Positions 1 to 5,085 of a stretch of DNA of 5,085 bases are shown piece by piece. The notes beneath the pieces are model-generated. The model was not told the origin of the DNA and ran no database searches. It saw only the letters and a program-made list of their open reading frames with translations. The stretch is from Spirochaetaceae bacterium. GTDB lineage: Bacteria > Spirochaetota > Spirochaetia > Treponematales > Breznakiellaceae. Location: the NCBI GenBank assembly GCA_031280115.1, contig JAITHF010000134.1, positions 1 through 5,085 on the forward strand. The letters are read 5' to 3'. Both the position numbers and the translations under genes were made by a program. How positions within the stretch are numbered: position 1 is the first letter of the stretch; every line of letters begins with the position of its first letter.

Positions 1-320
1 GACCACATCCTATAGATACGATATTTTTACCAGATATATTAGCCCATATATCATTATGAACAAACAGAATGCGATATATTTCTGATGCAAAAATGTCGGT
101 GAACCGTTCGACATACGAATAAGTTATAGGGAAACACGAATACCTTCTGGTTCGATGATCGTTATCAAAAAATTTTTCGCAAACAATCCCAGCAATTTGG
201 ATAATTATAGCATTTACAGGCACATTGAGGATCAGTATTACAAACACCTCCACTGCTCTCCGGGCAAGGCGCAAACGCACTCCGACATTGAGAAATATAT
301 TCTTGTATAATATGACTCAT
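1..320 (-). pseudogene. Cysteine-rich, methyltransferase-like protein with a +1 frameshift, 3' end outside window
   Basis: From ATG 320 the frame encodes MSHIIQEYISQC and then a cluster of cysteines, including CACKCYNYPNCWDCLRKIF, and stops at TGA 165-167. The 51-residue product has eight cysteines (12, 19, 27, 33, 35, 37, 43, 46), which could bind metal. One base further on, the reading continues without a stop to the window edge. It starts DNDHRTRRYSCFPITYSYVE, continues through FASEIYRIL and ends NIVSIGCG. The last motif matches motif I of Rossmann-fold SAM-dependent methyltransferases, and the next codon begins with C, compatible with Pro. The break is in a T6 run (167-172), and deleting one T joins the two parts. 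From memory, a CxxCL motif followed by RxYxC, ASEI and (L/V)S(L/I)GCG occurs together in uncharacterised bacterial proteins, which supports one original gene. It has a strong promoter and binding site. It may be a pseudogene, a recoded gene, or carry a sequencing error. Confidence 0.55.
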
Positions 321-329
321 TTTGATCAT

Positions 330-333
330 CTCC
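330..333 (-). promoter_or_regulatory. Ribosome binding site deciding the start at 320
   Basis: GGAG on the minus strand lies directly against an ATG at 329 but 9 bases from the in-frame ATG at 320. This makes 320 the likely start and excludes the first ATG. Confidence 0.55.
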
Positions 334-358
334 GTAGCATAAATCCGTTCATATCTTA

Positions 359-386
359 ATTATACCATTTCTTAGCATTTTTTCAA
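359..386 (-). promoter_or_regulatory. Sigma70-type promoter of the cysteine-rich gene
   Basis: On the minus strand TTGAAA (381-386) and a perfect TATAAT (359-364) are separated by 16 bases. Transcription would begin near 350, giving a leader of about 30 bases that carries the ribosome binding site at 330-333. This is the best promoter in the window and implies the downstream gene is, or recently was, expressed. Confidence 0.65.
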
Positions 387-503
387 GTCGTTTGTGTGGG
401 TGCCGGAGACCGTGCTGGCCAATCAACGCCAGCCTATCGGCCTATTCCATTCCATAAGGAATTGTTGAAATTATTGGAAATAAATTTTATAAATTATTAG
501 ACT
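387..503. other. Intergenic stretch with a GC-richer patch, no supported gene
   Basis: Between the decayed frame ending at 504 and the promoter at 359-386, bases 396-445 are clearly richer in GC than the surroundings. They contain a small inverted repeat, GCTGG with CCAGC around a 10-base loop (414-433). No start with a ribosome binding site was found on either strand. An open plus-strand frame (360-500) is considered separately and not accepted. Confidence 0.4.
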
Positions 504-714
504 TCATTGACGGGTAACCCAAAAATATGAATGGACTGGAACAACATCATTAGGATCGTATTTAATTTCCGCAACATCAAGTCATTATGATTGTATTAAT
601 TACAAAGTCCCCTAATTTTGAGAAGAATTCTTTAACGTTATCCCACCACGTTTGTTCACGATTTTTATCGCGTCTTCAAGTCGCCTCTGAATAACCGTGC
701 CGTTCCTCATCCAT
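504..714 (-). pseudogene. Decayed small reading frame, unknown function
   Basis: Three short protein-like pieces follow one another in different frames. From ATG at 710 the frame reads MRNGTVIQRRLEDAIK. Restoring one A in the A5 run near 664-668 would continue it into NREQTWWDNVKEFFSKLG and on to IIMT, which ends at TGA 577-579. Removing one T just before that stop leads into DVAEIKYDPNDVVPVH and VTRQ, ending at TGA 504-506. The reconstructed product would be about 68 residues with alternating charged and hydrophobic positions and no membrane span. A purine-rich GAAGGGGG at 723-730 could serve as ribosome binding site. Its spacing is 8 bases to an ATG at 714, which reads only 12 codons, and 12 bases to the ATG at 710. 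I do not recognise the family. The reconstruction needs two indels, so it is only plausible. The alternatives are unrelated short peptides or plain non-coding DNA. Confidence 0.35.
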
Positions 715-741
715 AACAAATACCCCCTTCACCAATTATCA

Positions 742-885
742 TTAGTAGGCAACAGTTTTATCTTTTTCAATTTTATGTCCGCCGCATTTTGGACATTTTT
801 TTAAAAGAGCCATGGATTCCATGAACCTATGTCCGCAATTCTTACAAATGTACCACACTTTATCCCCTAACGAAGGTTTCCTCAT
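742..885 (-). CDS. Small zinc-ribbon protein, 47 residues
   Basis: A complete reading frame of 47 codons from ATG at 885 to TAA at 742-744. The protein has CKNC at residues 14-17 and CPKC at 31-34, a CX2C-X13-CX2C arrangement typical of a zinc ribbon, followed by GGHKIEKDK. It begins MRKPSLGDKVWYICKNCG. The start is supported by a GGAGAAG ribosome binding site whose core GGAG ends 7 bases before the ATG, and by an in-frame stop at 901-903 just upstream. There is no signal peptide or membrane segment, so it should be cytosolic. Such mini zinc ribbons often bind nucleic acid or a partner protein, but the precise role cannot be read from sequence. A damaged small frame follows 27-31 bases downstream on the same strand, suggesting a former operon. 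The gene is AT-rich, unlike purL. Confidence 0.75.
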   Translation of the reverse strand: MRKPSLGDKVWYICKNCGHRFMESMALLKKCPKCGGHKIEKDKTVAY

Positions 886-889
886 GTAT

Positions 890-896
890 CTTCTCC
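890..896 (-). promoter_or_regulatory. Ribosome binding site of the zinc-ribbon gene
   Basis: The minus strand reads GGAGAAG here, with 7 bases between GGAG and the ATG at 885. It is the strongest single argument that this 47-codon frame is translated. Confidence 0.7.
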
Positions 897-902
897 AATC
901 TC

Positions 903-930
903 AATATACTATATAACCGCTTACGGCCAA
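903..930 (-). promoter_or_regulatory. Possible weak sigma70-type promoter for the zinc-ribbon gene
   Basis: On the minus strand TTGGCC (925-930) is followed after 16 bases by TATATT (903-908), shortly upstream of the ribosome binding site. The -35 match is poor, and the transcript would start very close to the binding site. The region is rich in TATA-like hexamers (another is TATAAC at 943-948), so the assignment is tentative. Confidence 0.3.
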
Positions 931-1034
931 TCCGAATATACTGTTATACTTTCCTACGGGTAAAGTCTTTTCTATAAAAACATAAAGAAAACCCTGGTGG
1001 TAATTTTTCTATAATACCAACAGAGCGCGGCAGG

Positions 1035-1059
1035 AAAACCGGTTTTTTTGCCGGCAAAA
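1035..1059. repeat. Two overlapping palindromes abutting the left array
   Basis: AAAACCGGTTTT (1035-1046) and TTTTGCCGGCAAAA (1046-1059) are both perfect palindromes and share one base. Read on the minus strand, the two CCGG blocks could form a 4-5 bp stem with an 8-base loop followed by TTTT, at best a weak terminator for transcripts coming from purL. They could also be operator-like sites. Confidence 0.4.
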
Positions 1060-1119
1060 TAAGTTTTCTGGTGACCCAAATAAGTTTCCGGGGGACCCAA
1101 ATAAGTTTTCTGGGTCACC
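1056..1119 (+). repeat. Left array: three tandem 21-22 bp units
   Basis: Units at 1056-1077, 1078-1098 and 1099-1119 share AAATAAGTTT followed by TCTGG or CCGGG and then a GACCC or TCACC end. The second unit differs mainly by C and G substitutions. Spacing of two DNA turns places the copies on the same helix face, as expected for protein-binding sites. Confidence 0.8.
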
Positions 1120-1121
1120 GC

Positions 1122-1147
1122 ATAAATCATTGTTTTATAGCAAATTA
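1122..1147 (+). repeat. Stem-loop direct repeat, copy 1
   Basis: ATAAA-TCATTGT-TTTAT forms a 5-bp stem with a 7-base loop, followed by AGCAAATTA. It matches copy 2 at 22 of 26 positions. It sits just inside the left array. Confidence 0.65.
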
Positions 1148-1206
1148 CCCCCTGCGGGAGTTTAAAACGGCTTCCTGCGCCGCGCTAGTGCGCCCACGAA
1201 GCCCAC

Positions 1207-1234
1207 TGAGGCGCAACTTCGGGGTTGCGCCTCA
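1207..1234. repeat. Perfect 11-bp hairpin at the centre of the element
   Basis: TGAGGCGCAAC at 1207-1217 and its exact reverse complement at 1224-1234 enclose a 6-base loop, TTCGGG. No T-run follows on either strand, so it is not a classic intrinsic terminator. A second, imperfect inverted repeat (CCTGCGGGAG at 1151-1160 against CTCCCGCTGCAGG at 1246-1258) surrounds it, nesting the hairpin inside the inverted arrays. Confidence 0.7.
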
Positions 1235-1282
1235 AATCGCAAACCCTCCCGCTGCAGGCTGCCCCGGGGTGGGCGTTATTTT

Positions 1283-1345
1283 GGATCCAAGAAAACTTAT
1301 TTTGGTTCCAAACAAACTTATTTTGGATCCAAAATAAACTATCCT
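1283..1345 (-). repeat. Right array: three units inverted relative to the left array
   Basis: On the plus strand the units start with GGATCC (1283), GGTTCC (1304) and GGATCC (1325). The first two end in AAACTTATTT or ACTTATTTT, the reverse complement of the left-array core. The outermost unit is degenerate (AAAATAAACTATCC) and keeps only part of the pattern. A further TTATTTTGG half-unit lies just inside, at 1276-1284. Confidence 0.75.
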
Positions 1346-1353
1346 GTCCCCCT

Positions 1354-1379
1354 ATAACTCATTGTGTTATAACGAATTA
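1354..1379 (+). repeat. Stem-loop direct repeat, copy 2
   Basis: ATAAC-TCATTGT-GTTAT has the same loop as copy 1. The innermost A:T pair of the stem is replaced by C:G, so pairing is kept. It is followed by AACGAATTA. It lies just outside the right array, 232 bp from copy 1. Confidence 0.65.
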
Positions 1380-1408
1380 TCGGCGCTGCGTACCTCTTTG
1401 GGAAGAAT

Positions 1409-1494
1409 TTGGGGGGCTTTTTTATCAGCGCTTCATGTTTCGCGTATTCTTTTGCGAACTTCCCGTAAGGGAACAGCCTCCGGCTGCCCCCCAA
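1409..1494 (-). other. Structured purL 3' untranslated region (closed multi-hairpin fold)
   Basis: TTGGGGGGC (1409-1417) and GCCCCCCAA (1486-1494) are exact reverse complements and would close an 86-base domain. Inside lie TTCGC/GCGAA (1439-1443 with 1454-1458), TTCCC/GGGAA (1460-1464 with 1469-1473, loop GTAA on the plus strand) and CAGCC/GGCTG (1474-1478 with 1482-1486). The domain begins 9 bases past the purL stop. There is no T-run after the closing stem on the minus strand, so termination here would not be of the standard intrinsic kind. The fold may protect the mRNA end or be a repeat-derived or small RNA. A shared base at 1486 means hairpin 3 and the closing stem compete slightly. Confidence 0.4.
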
Positions 1495-1502
1495 GCCCCC
1501 TA

Positions 1503-4500
1503 CTAATGCTGCCTGCGCTGCGCCCTTCCGCCTGCGAATTCCGCTGAGGCGCCGGCTTCAAAGATGCGCTGGTGCTTGTTGCCGGTAATATTGCGGTGCA
1601 CATAGGGGCCGCACCGTTCAGAGTGCCCCATCTTGCCCAAAATCCGGCCAGACGGGTCTGTAAGCGCCTCAATCCCAAAAGCCGACCCGTTCGGATTGTC
1701 CGGGCCTTCAAGGGCGATGCGGCCTTCGCGGTCAGCGTAGCAAAAGGGAACCTGCCCGTTCCTGAACAGCGCCTCCGCCTCGTCCCGGCCTATGACAAGC
1801 CGCCCCTCCCCGTGGCTTACCGGAATAGTATGCACCGCGCCGGCAGATTCCCCTGCGAGCCACGGGGAGGCCGTTGATACGACCACGGTGCGTACCATCC
1901 GGGAAACATGGCGCCCTACCGTGTTGAATGCCAGCGTGGGCATGGCCCCGTCCGCCTCACGATAGGCCCCGTAAGGAACCAGCCCCAGCTTGATAAGCGC
2001 CTGAAACCCGTTGCATATCCCCAGCATAAGCCCCTCCCGCTTGGTGAGAAAGTCCGTTACCGCCTCCTGTATCCGGGGGGCCCGGAACACGGCGGCGATA
2101 AACTTGCCCGACCCGTCAGGTTCGTCGCCGGCGCTGAAGCCCCCTGAAAGGGCGATAATCCGCGCCTCCCCGATAGCCTGTGCCAGTTCTGCAAGGGATT
2201 CGCGTATGTCCTCCTGAGTCCGGTTCCGGAACACCGCCAGTTTTACCTCCGCGCCGGCCCTGCGGAACGCCCGTTCCATGTCCCACTCGCAGTTCGTACC
2301 CGGAAACACCGGCAGGACAACCAGAGGCGGGCCGGAACGCCGGCGCGGGACGGGCTTGGAGGGGGCGGCGCCTTTTCCCGCCCAGGCCGCGGCCTGCGCC
2401 GCTTCCGGCAGGCCCTCTGCTTCGGGCAGGCCCGCAGGACCGGCGGCTTGGGGGTACACTGACAAGAGGGGCGACTCGTAGGCGCGGCGGAGGTCTTGCA
2501 ACAGCCGCTCCTCAGTTTTCCCCTGCCCCTCATGGCATATACGGAACACCGGTTCCTTAATGGTCCGGGCAACGGTTTCCCATAAAGCCCCGCGCCCGGG
2601 GCCGCTTGTAAGAAGCGCCGCGGCGCGCTCAAACTCACCGGCGCTGATCTCAACCAGCGCCGCGCCGTGGCAGGTGCGCTCGTTCACCAGGGCAAGCGCC
2701 TCGGCCCGGGCCTCAACGCCGGCCATATTCCCGAAGGCCATAAGCGCGAGGCTCGCGGCGATACCGCCCGGGCCCACCGGATACGCGGCGCAGGCCGCGC
2801 CCGCAAGGGCAAGGAGCCCCTGCATGGACGCCTTAAAGGACGCGAAATCCGTATCCCCCTCGGTCTGGTAGATGAGGATAACCGGATTGCCCGGTTCGCC
2901 GCTTAACGCCCCTGAACGGACCAGAGCGGCGTCAACGGTTCCCGCGGCAAAGGCGATGAGCGTGGGCGGGACCGCAAGGTCAACCCCGTTACAGGGGTCC
3001 CGGTAGGTTCCGGACATGGAGTCTTTGCCCCCCACAGCCGGCACCCCCAGGGCAAGCTGGACTTCAAGCGCGCCTAAGAGCGCCGCCGCAGGCAGCCCCC
3101 AGCCCTCCGGCGTCTCAGGACGGGGGAAATACTCCTGTAACGAAAGCCGGCTCTTGAAAGGGTCGGCCCCAAGGCAGGCGGACTTGGCCAGCGCCTGAAG
3201 CGCCGCGGCTTTCCCGCCCAGATAGGGATTGCCCGCGCACAGCAGCGGGTCGTAGCCGAAGGCCATCACGCTGGCGGAGCGGCTTTCTTTCCCCTCAGAG
3301 GGGATTGCGGGGATAAGCGCGGCCATGCCGCATTCCGGCGTCCCCTGCTCCGCGCCGCCCCAGGGGAACAGCACCGAGCCGGCGCCCACGGACCCGTCAA
3401 AGCGCTCCTGCAAGCCCCGCCTGCTTCCGGAGCGCAGGGAGCCTAATTCGGCGGCAAGGCCGTCAAGCGTATCTGCCGGCGGGCCCGGCGGGGGCGGGGC
3501 GCTTGACGGCAGTTCCGCCCGGGCCGAGCGGGGGGCGCCGCTGGTATCAAGAAACCGGCGGGAAAGGTCAACGATAATTTCTCCTTGAAAGGCCATACGC
3601 AGCCTCGCATCCGCCGGGCCTTCCCCTTCGCCGTGAGTAATCCGGGCGATAACCGTCCCGTCAAGGTTCTCCCGCGCCGCGAGCCTGATCAGCTGTTCCG
3701 CGTCTTCGGGAGACGCCGCGGCGGCCATGCGCTCCTGAGATTCAGAGAGGGCAAGCTCAACGCCGTCCAAGCCCGCGTACTTCTTGGGTATGGCGTCAAG
3801 GTCTATCGCAACCCCCGGGGCAAGCTCCCCCACTGCCACGGAAACCCCGCCGGCGCCGAAGTCGTTGCACCGCTTTATAAGCCGCGCTGCTTCAGGGTTC
3901 CGAAACAGGCGCTGGAGTTTCCGCTCCTCAAGGGGGTTGCCTTTCTGCACTTCCGCGCCGGAGGTCTTGACCGAGGCCCGGTTGTGCGCCTTCGAGGAAC
4001 CGGCGGCGCCGCCTATGCCGTCCCGGCCGGTCTTCCCTCCCAGAAGCACCACCACGTCTCCGGCGGCAGGATCTTCCCGCCGCACCCATGAGCAGGGGGC
4101 CGCGCCTATCACCGCGCCCAGCTCCAGGCGTTTCGCCAGAAACCCGGGGTGGTAAAACTCCGCCACCTGGCCTGTAGCAACGCCTATCTGGTTTCCGTAG
4201 GAGGAATACCCTGCGGCGGCGGAACGGGCGAGGGTGCGCTGGGGCAGTTTGCCTTCCAGCGCGCCCGCCTCCCGTGGGTCAGCGCCGCCTGAAACCCGCA
4301 TGGCTTGATACACAAAGGCCCGCCCCGAAAGGGGGTCCCTTATGGCGCCGCCCAAACAGGTGGCGGCCCCGCCGAAAGGCTCGATTTCCGTAGGGTGGTT
4401 ATGGGTCTCGTTCTTAAAGAGGAGCAGCCAGGGCTCCTCTGACCCGTCGTCGAAGGAGGCGCTGATACGAAGGGTGCAGGCGTTGACTTCTTTCGATTCG

Positions 4501-5085
4501 TCTAAATCCCCAAGGAGCCCCTGCTTTTTTAATACCTTCCCGCCGATAACGGCCATATCCATAAGGGAGCGCGGCGGCGGTCGGCCAAGATAGAGCGCGT
4601 CCCGGGCCGCTTCGTAGCGGGCAAGGGCGTTCCGCAGGTCTTGGGCAAGGGGGCCCTCAGGAATAACAAGGGAATCAAGGGCCGTGGTAAAGGTGGTATG
4701 CCGGCAATGGTCCGACCAGTAGGCGTCGATAACCCGCAGTTCCGCTTCAGTCGGGTCCCGCTGTTCGCCGGCGAAATAGGCTTGGCAGGCTTTGAGGTCG
4801 TTGTCGGACATAGCAAGGCCGTAGTCCCCGGCCCGGCGCCCGGGCGCGGCAAAGCCTTCGATGCGCCCCGCGCCCCGGGGCGCGCCCGGCTCCTCCTCGT
4901 GAAACCCGTCCGGCGCTTCCCGGGAGTCCGCCGGATTGATAAGATACGCCTTAACCGCCGCAAGCGCCGCGTCTGAAAGGGGCGGGTCCCCGTGCAGGAT
5001 GTAAATGTCCGCGGCCTTCACCGAGGGCCTGCTGCCGCTTAGAAGGGCCGCGCACTGCTCAGCCGAGTCCGCCCGCTGGTCGTAC
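1503..5085 (-). CDS. purL: Phosphoribosylformylglycinamidine synthase, single-chain (PurL), 5' end outside window
   Basis: Makes formylglycinamidine ribonucleotide from formylglycinamide ribonucleotide, glutamine and ATP, the fourth step of de novo purine synthesis (EC 6.3.5.3), in the cytoplasm. The frame stays open to the window edge, and 1193 codons are visible. A GTG at 5021 is not the start, because the codons upstream of it read YDQRADSAEQC, a conserved motif of this family. I infer that about 90-100 N-terminal residues (the PurS-like domain) are missing. Numbering visible residues, the linker signature DAYWSDHCRHTTF lies at about 120-132, the synthase motif FKNETHNHPTEIEPFGG at 223-239, a glycine-rich GGKTGRDGIGG at 349-359 and NDFGAGGVSVAVGEL at 407-421. 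The second synthase half carries GGKDSMSGT near 685. A C-terminal glutaminase domain begins near PGTNCEWDME (928). Its nucleophile is Cys1024 in GICNGFQA, and its His and Glu are 1154 and 1156 in GHSER. Pro- and Ala-rich linkers lie near 528-540 and 880-920. Translation ends at tandem TAG stops. All key catalytic residues are present, so the enzyme looks functional. Confidence 0.97.
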   Translation of the reverse strand, partial: YDQRADSAEQCAALLSGSRPSVKAADIYILHGDPPLSDAALAAVKAYLINPADSREAPDGFHEEEPGAPRGAGRIEGFAAPGRRAGDYGLAMSDNDLKACQAYFAGEQRDPTEAELRVIDAYWSDHCRHTTFTTALDSLVIPEGPLAQDLRNALARYEAARDALYLGRPPPRSLMDMAVIGGKVLKKQGLLGDLDESKEVNACTLRISASFDDGSEEPWLLLFKNETHNHPTEIEPFGGAATCLGGAIRDPLSGRAFVYQAMRVSGGADPREAGALEGKLPQRTLARSAAAGYSSYGNQIGVATGQVAEFYHPGFLAKRLELGAVIGAAPCSWVRREDPAAGDVVVLLGGKTGRDGIGGAAGSSKAHNRASVKTSGAEVQKGNPLEERKLQRLFRNPEAARLIKRCNDFGAGGVSVAVGELAPGVAIDLDAIPKKYAGLDGVELALSESQERMAAAASPEDAEQLIRLAARENLDGTVIARITHGEGEGPADARLRMAFQGEIIVDLSRRFLDTSGAPRSARAELPSSAPPPPGPPADTLDGLAAELGSLRSGSRRGLQERFDGSVGAGSVLFPWGGAEQGTPECGMAALIPAIPSEGKESRSASVMAFGYDPLLCAGNPYLGGKAAALQALAKSACLGADPFKSRLSLQEYFPRPETPEGWGLPAAALLGALEVQLALGVPAVGGKDSMSGTYRDPCNGVDLAVPPTLIAFAAGTVDAALVRSGALSGEPGNPVILIYQTEGDTDFASFKASMQGLLALAGAACAAYPVGPGGIAASLALMAFGNMAGVEARAEALALVNERTCHGAALVEISAGEFERAAALLTSGPGRGALWETVARTIKEPVFRICHEGQGKTEERLLQDLRRAYESPLLSVYPQAAGPAGLPEAEGLPEAAQAAAWAGKGAAPSKPVPRRRSGPPLVVLPVFPGTNCEWDMERAFRRAGAEVKLAVFRNRTQEDIRESLAELAQAIGEARIIALSGGFSAGDEPDGSGKFIAAVFRAPRIQEAVTDFLTKREGLMLGICNGFQALIKLGLVPYGAYREADGAMPTLAFNTVGRHVSRMVRTVVVSTASPWLAGESAGAVHTIPVSHGEGRLVIGRDEAEALFRNGQVPFCYADREGRIALEGPDNPNGSAFGIEALTDPSGRILGKMGHSERCGPYVHRNITGNKHQRIFEAGASAEFAGGRAQRRQH

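Larger units (their letters stand above)
1056..1345. mobile_element. Putative non-autonomous transposon (MITE-like) bounded by inverted arrays of 21-bp units
   Basis: Three tandem units of 21-22 bp at 1056-1119 carry the core AAATAAGTTT. Three units in the opposite orientation at 1283-1345 carry AAACTTATTT or a decayed form of it. The two arrays align in register from outside inward, so the segment is a large imperfect palindrome of about 290 bp. No transposase fits inside. IS21-family transposons are known to have several copies of a roughly 20-bp transposase-binding repeat at each end, and the units here look alike. I infer an internally deleted IS21-like element or a MITE mobilised by a relative. 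Exact ends and target duplications could not be fixed. It might instead be a regulatory or structural repeat unrelated to transposition. Confidence 0.42.

Noticed and set aside
2..316. An unbroken minus-strand frame, one base off the cysteine-rich frame, that would give a hydrophobic N-terminus (VEVFVILILNV, IIIQIAGIV) joined to the methyltransferase-like segment without a frameshift
   Set aside because: The only starts in it are GTG or TTG codons without a ribosome binding site. The cysteine-rich frame has a well-placed ATG, a binding site and a coherent cysteine pattern. It remains the main alternative if the upstream reading is wrong.
360..500. Plus-strand open frame of 46 codons containing GAGDRAGQSTPAYRPIPFHK
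   Set aside because: It has no ATG and no ribosome binding site, and it overlaps the strong minus-strand promoter. Chance openness is likely, although the sequence is somewhat protein-like.
1056..1345. CRISPR array
   Set aside because: The units are directly adjacent without spacers, degenerate, and inverted between the two arms.
1071..1547. Plus-strand frames of 61 to 93 codons across the repeat region
   Set aside because: They translate the tandem repeats and hairpins (for example the repeated QISF and LILDPK), and none has a supported binding site or domain.
1572..4976. Numerous plus- and minus-strand frames of 60 to 170 codons inside purL
   Set aside because: They are shadows of the GC-rich purL reading frame, with Arg/Pro/Ala-rich translations and no recognisable motifs.
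5019..5021. GTG as the purL start
   Set aside because: The frame continues upstream with conserved PurL residues, and the valine lies in the middle of a conserved segment.

Overview
The window is one large, firmly identified gene, a structured repeat-rich intergenic tract, and an AT-rich stretch of small and partly broken genes. All supported genes lie on the minus strand. From 1503 to the right edge runs the GC-rich gene for single-chain phosphoribosylformylglycinamidine synthase (purL), whose 5' end lies outside the window. The long one-polypeptide type, with a YDQRADSA-like N-terminal motif and a C-terminal glutaminase domain, is known from Clostridia, Bacteroidetes and spirochaetes such as Treponema. 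With the high GC of this gene, I would guess a host-associated spirochaete or clostridium-like anaerobe, but nothing here settles the taxon.

Between purL and the next gene, 886-1502 holds no supported protein gene. It contains a purL 3' untranslated region with three short hairpins closed by a 9-bp stem (1409-1494), and two copies of a 26-bp stem-loop repeat whose stems differ by a compensatory base pair (1122-1147 and 1354-1379). It also contains an element of about 290 bp bounded by inverted arrays of three roughly 21-bp units each (1056-1119 and 1283-1345), with a perfect 11-bp hairpin near its middle. The arrays resemble the multiple terminal repeats of IS21-type transposons, but no transposase is encoded, so a non-autonomous (MITE-like) element or a remnant is the best reading.

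The left 1 kb is visibly AT-rich and differs in codon use from purL, which suggests acquired DNA. It holds a 47-residue zinc-ribbon protein (742-885) with a good ribosome binding site. A decayed small reading frame follows 27-31 bases downstream (504-714). Last comes a gene with its own strong sigma70-type promoter (359-386), encoding a cysteine-rich N-terminus followed by a segment ending in a methyltransferase-like VSIGCG motif at the window edge. That gene is interrupted by a one-base frameshift in a run of six T.

Apparent indels in the two damaged frames contrast with nearly 1200 intact codons of purL. The acquired segment is therefore probably decaying, unless the homopolymer indels are sequencing errors or the UUU-UGA site in the cysteine-rich gene is a real recoding signal. 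I found no coherent new multi-gene system. The most interesting items are the frameshifted cysteine-rich gene and the paired repeat structures downstream of purL.
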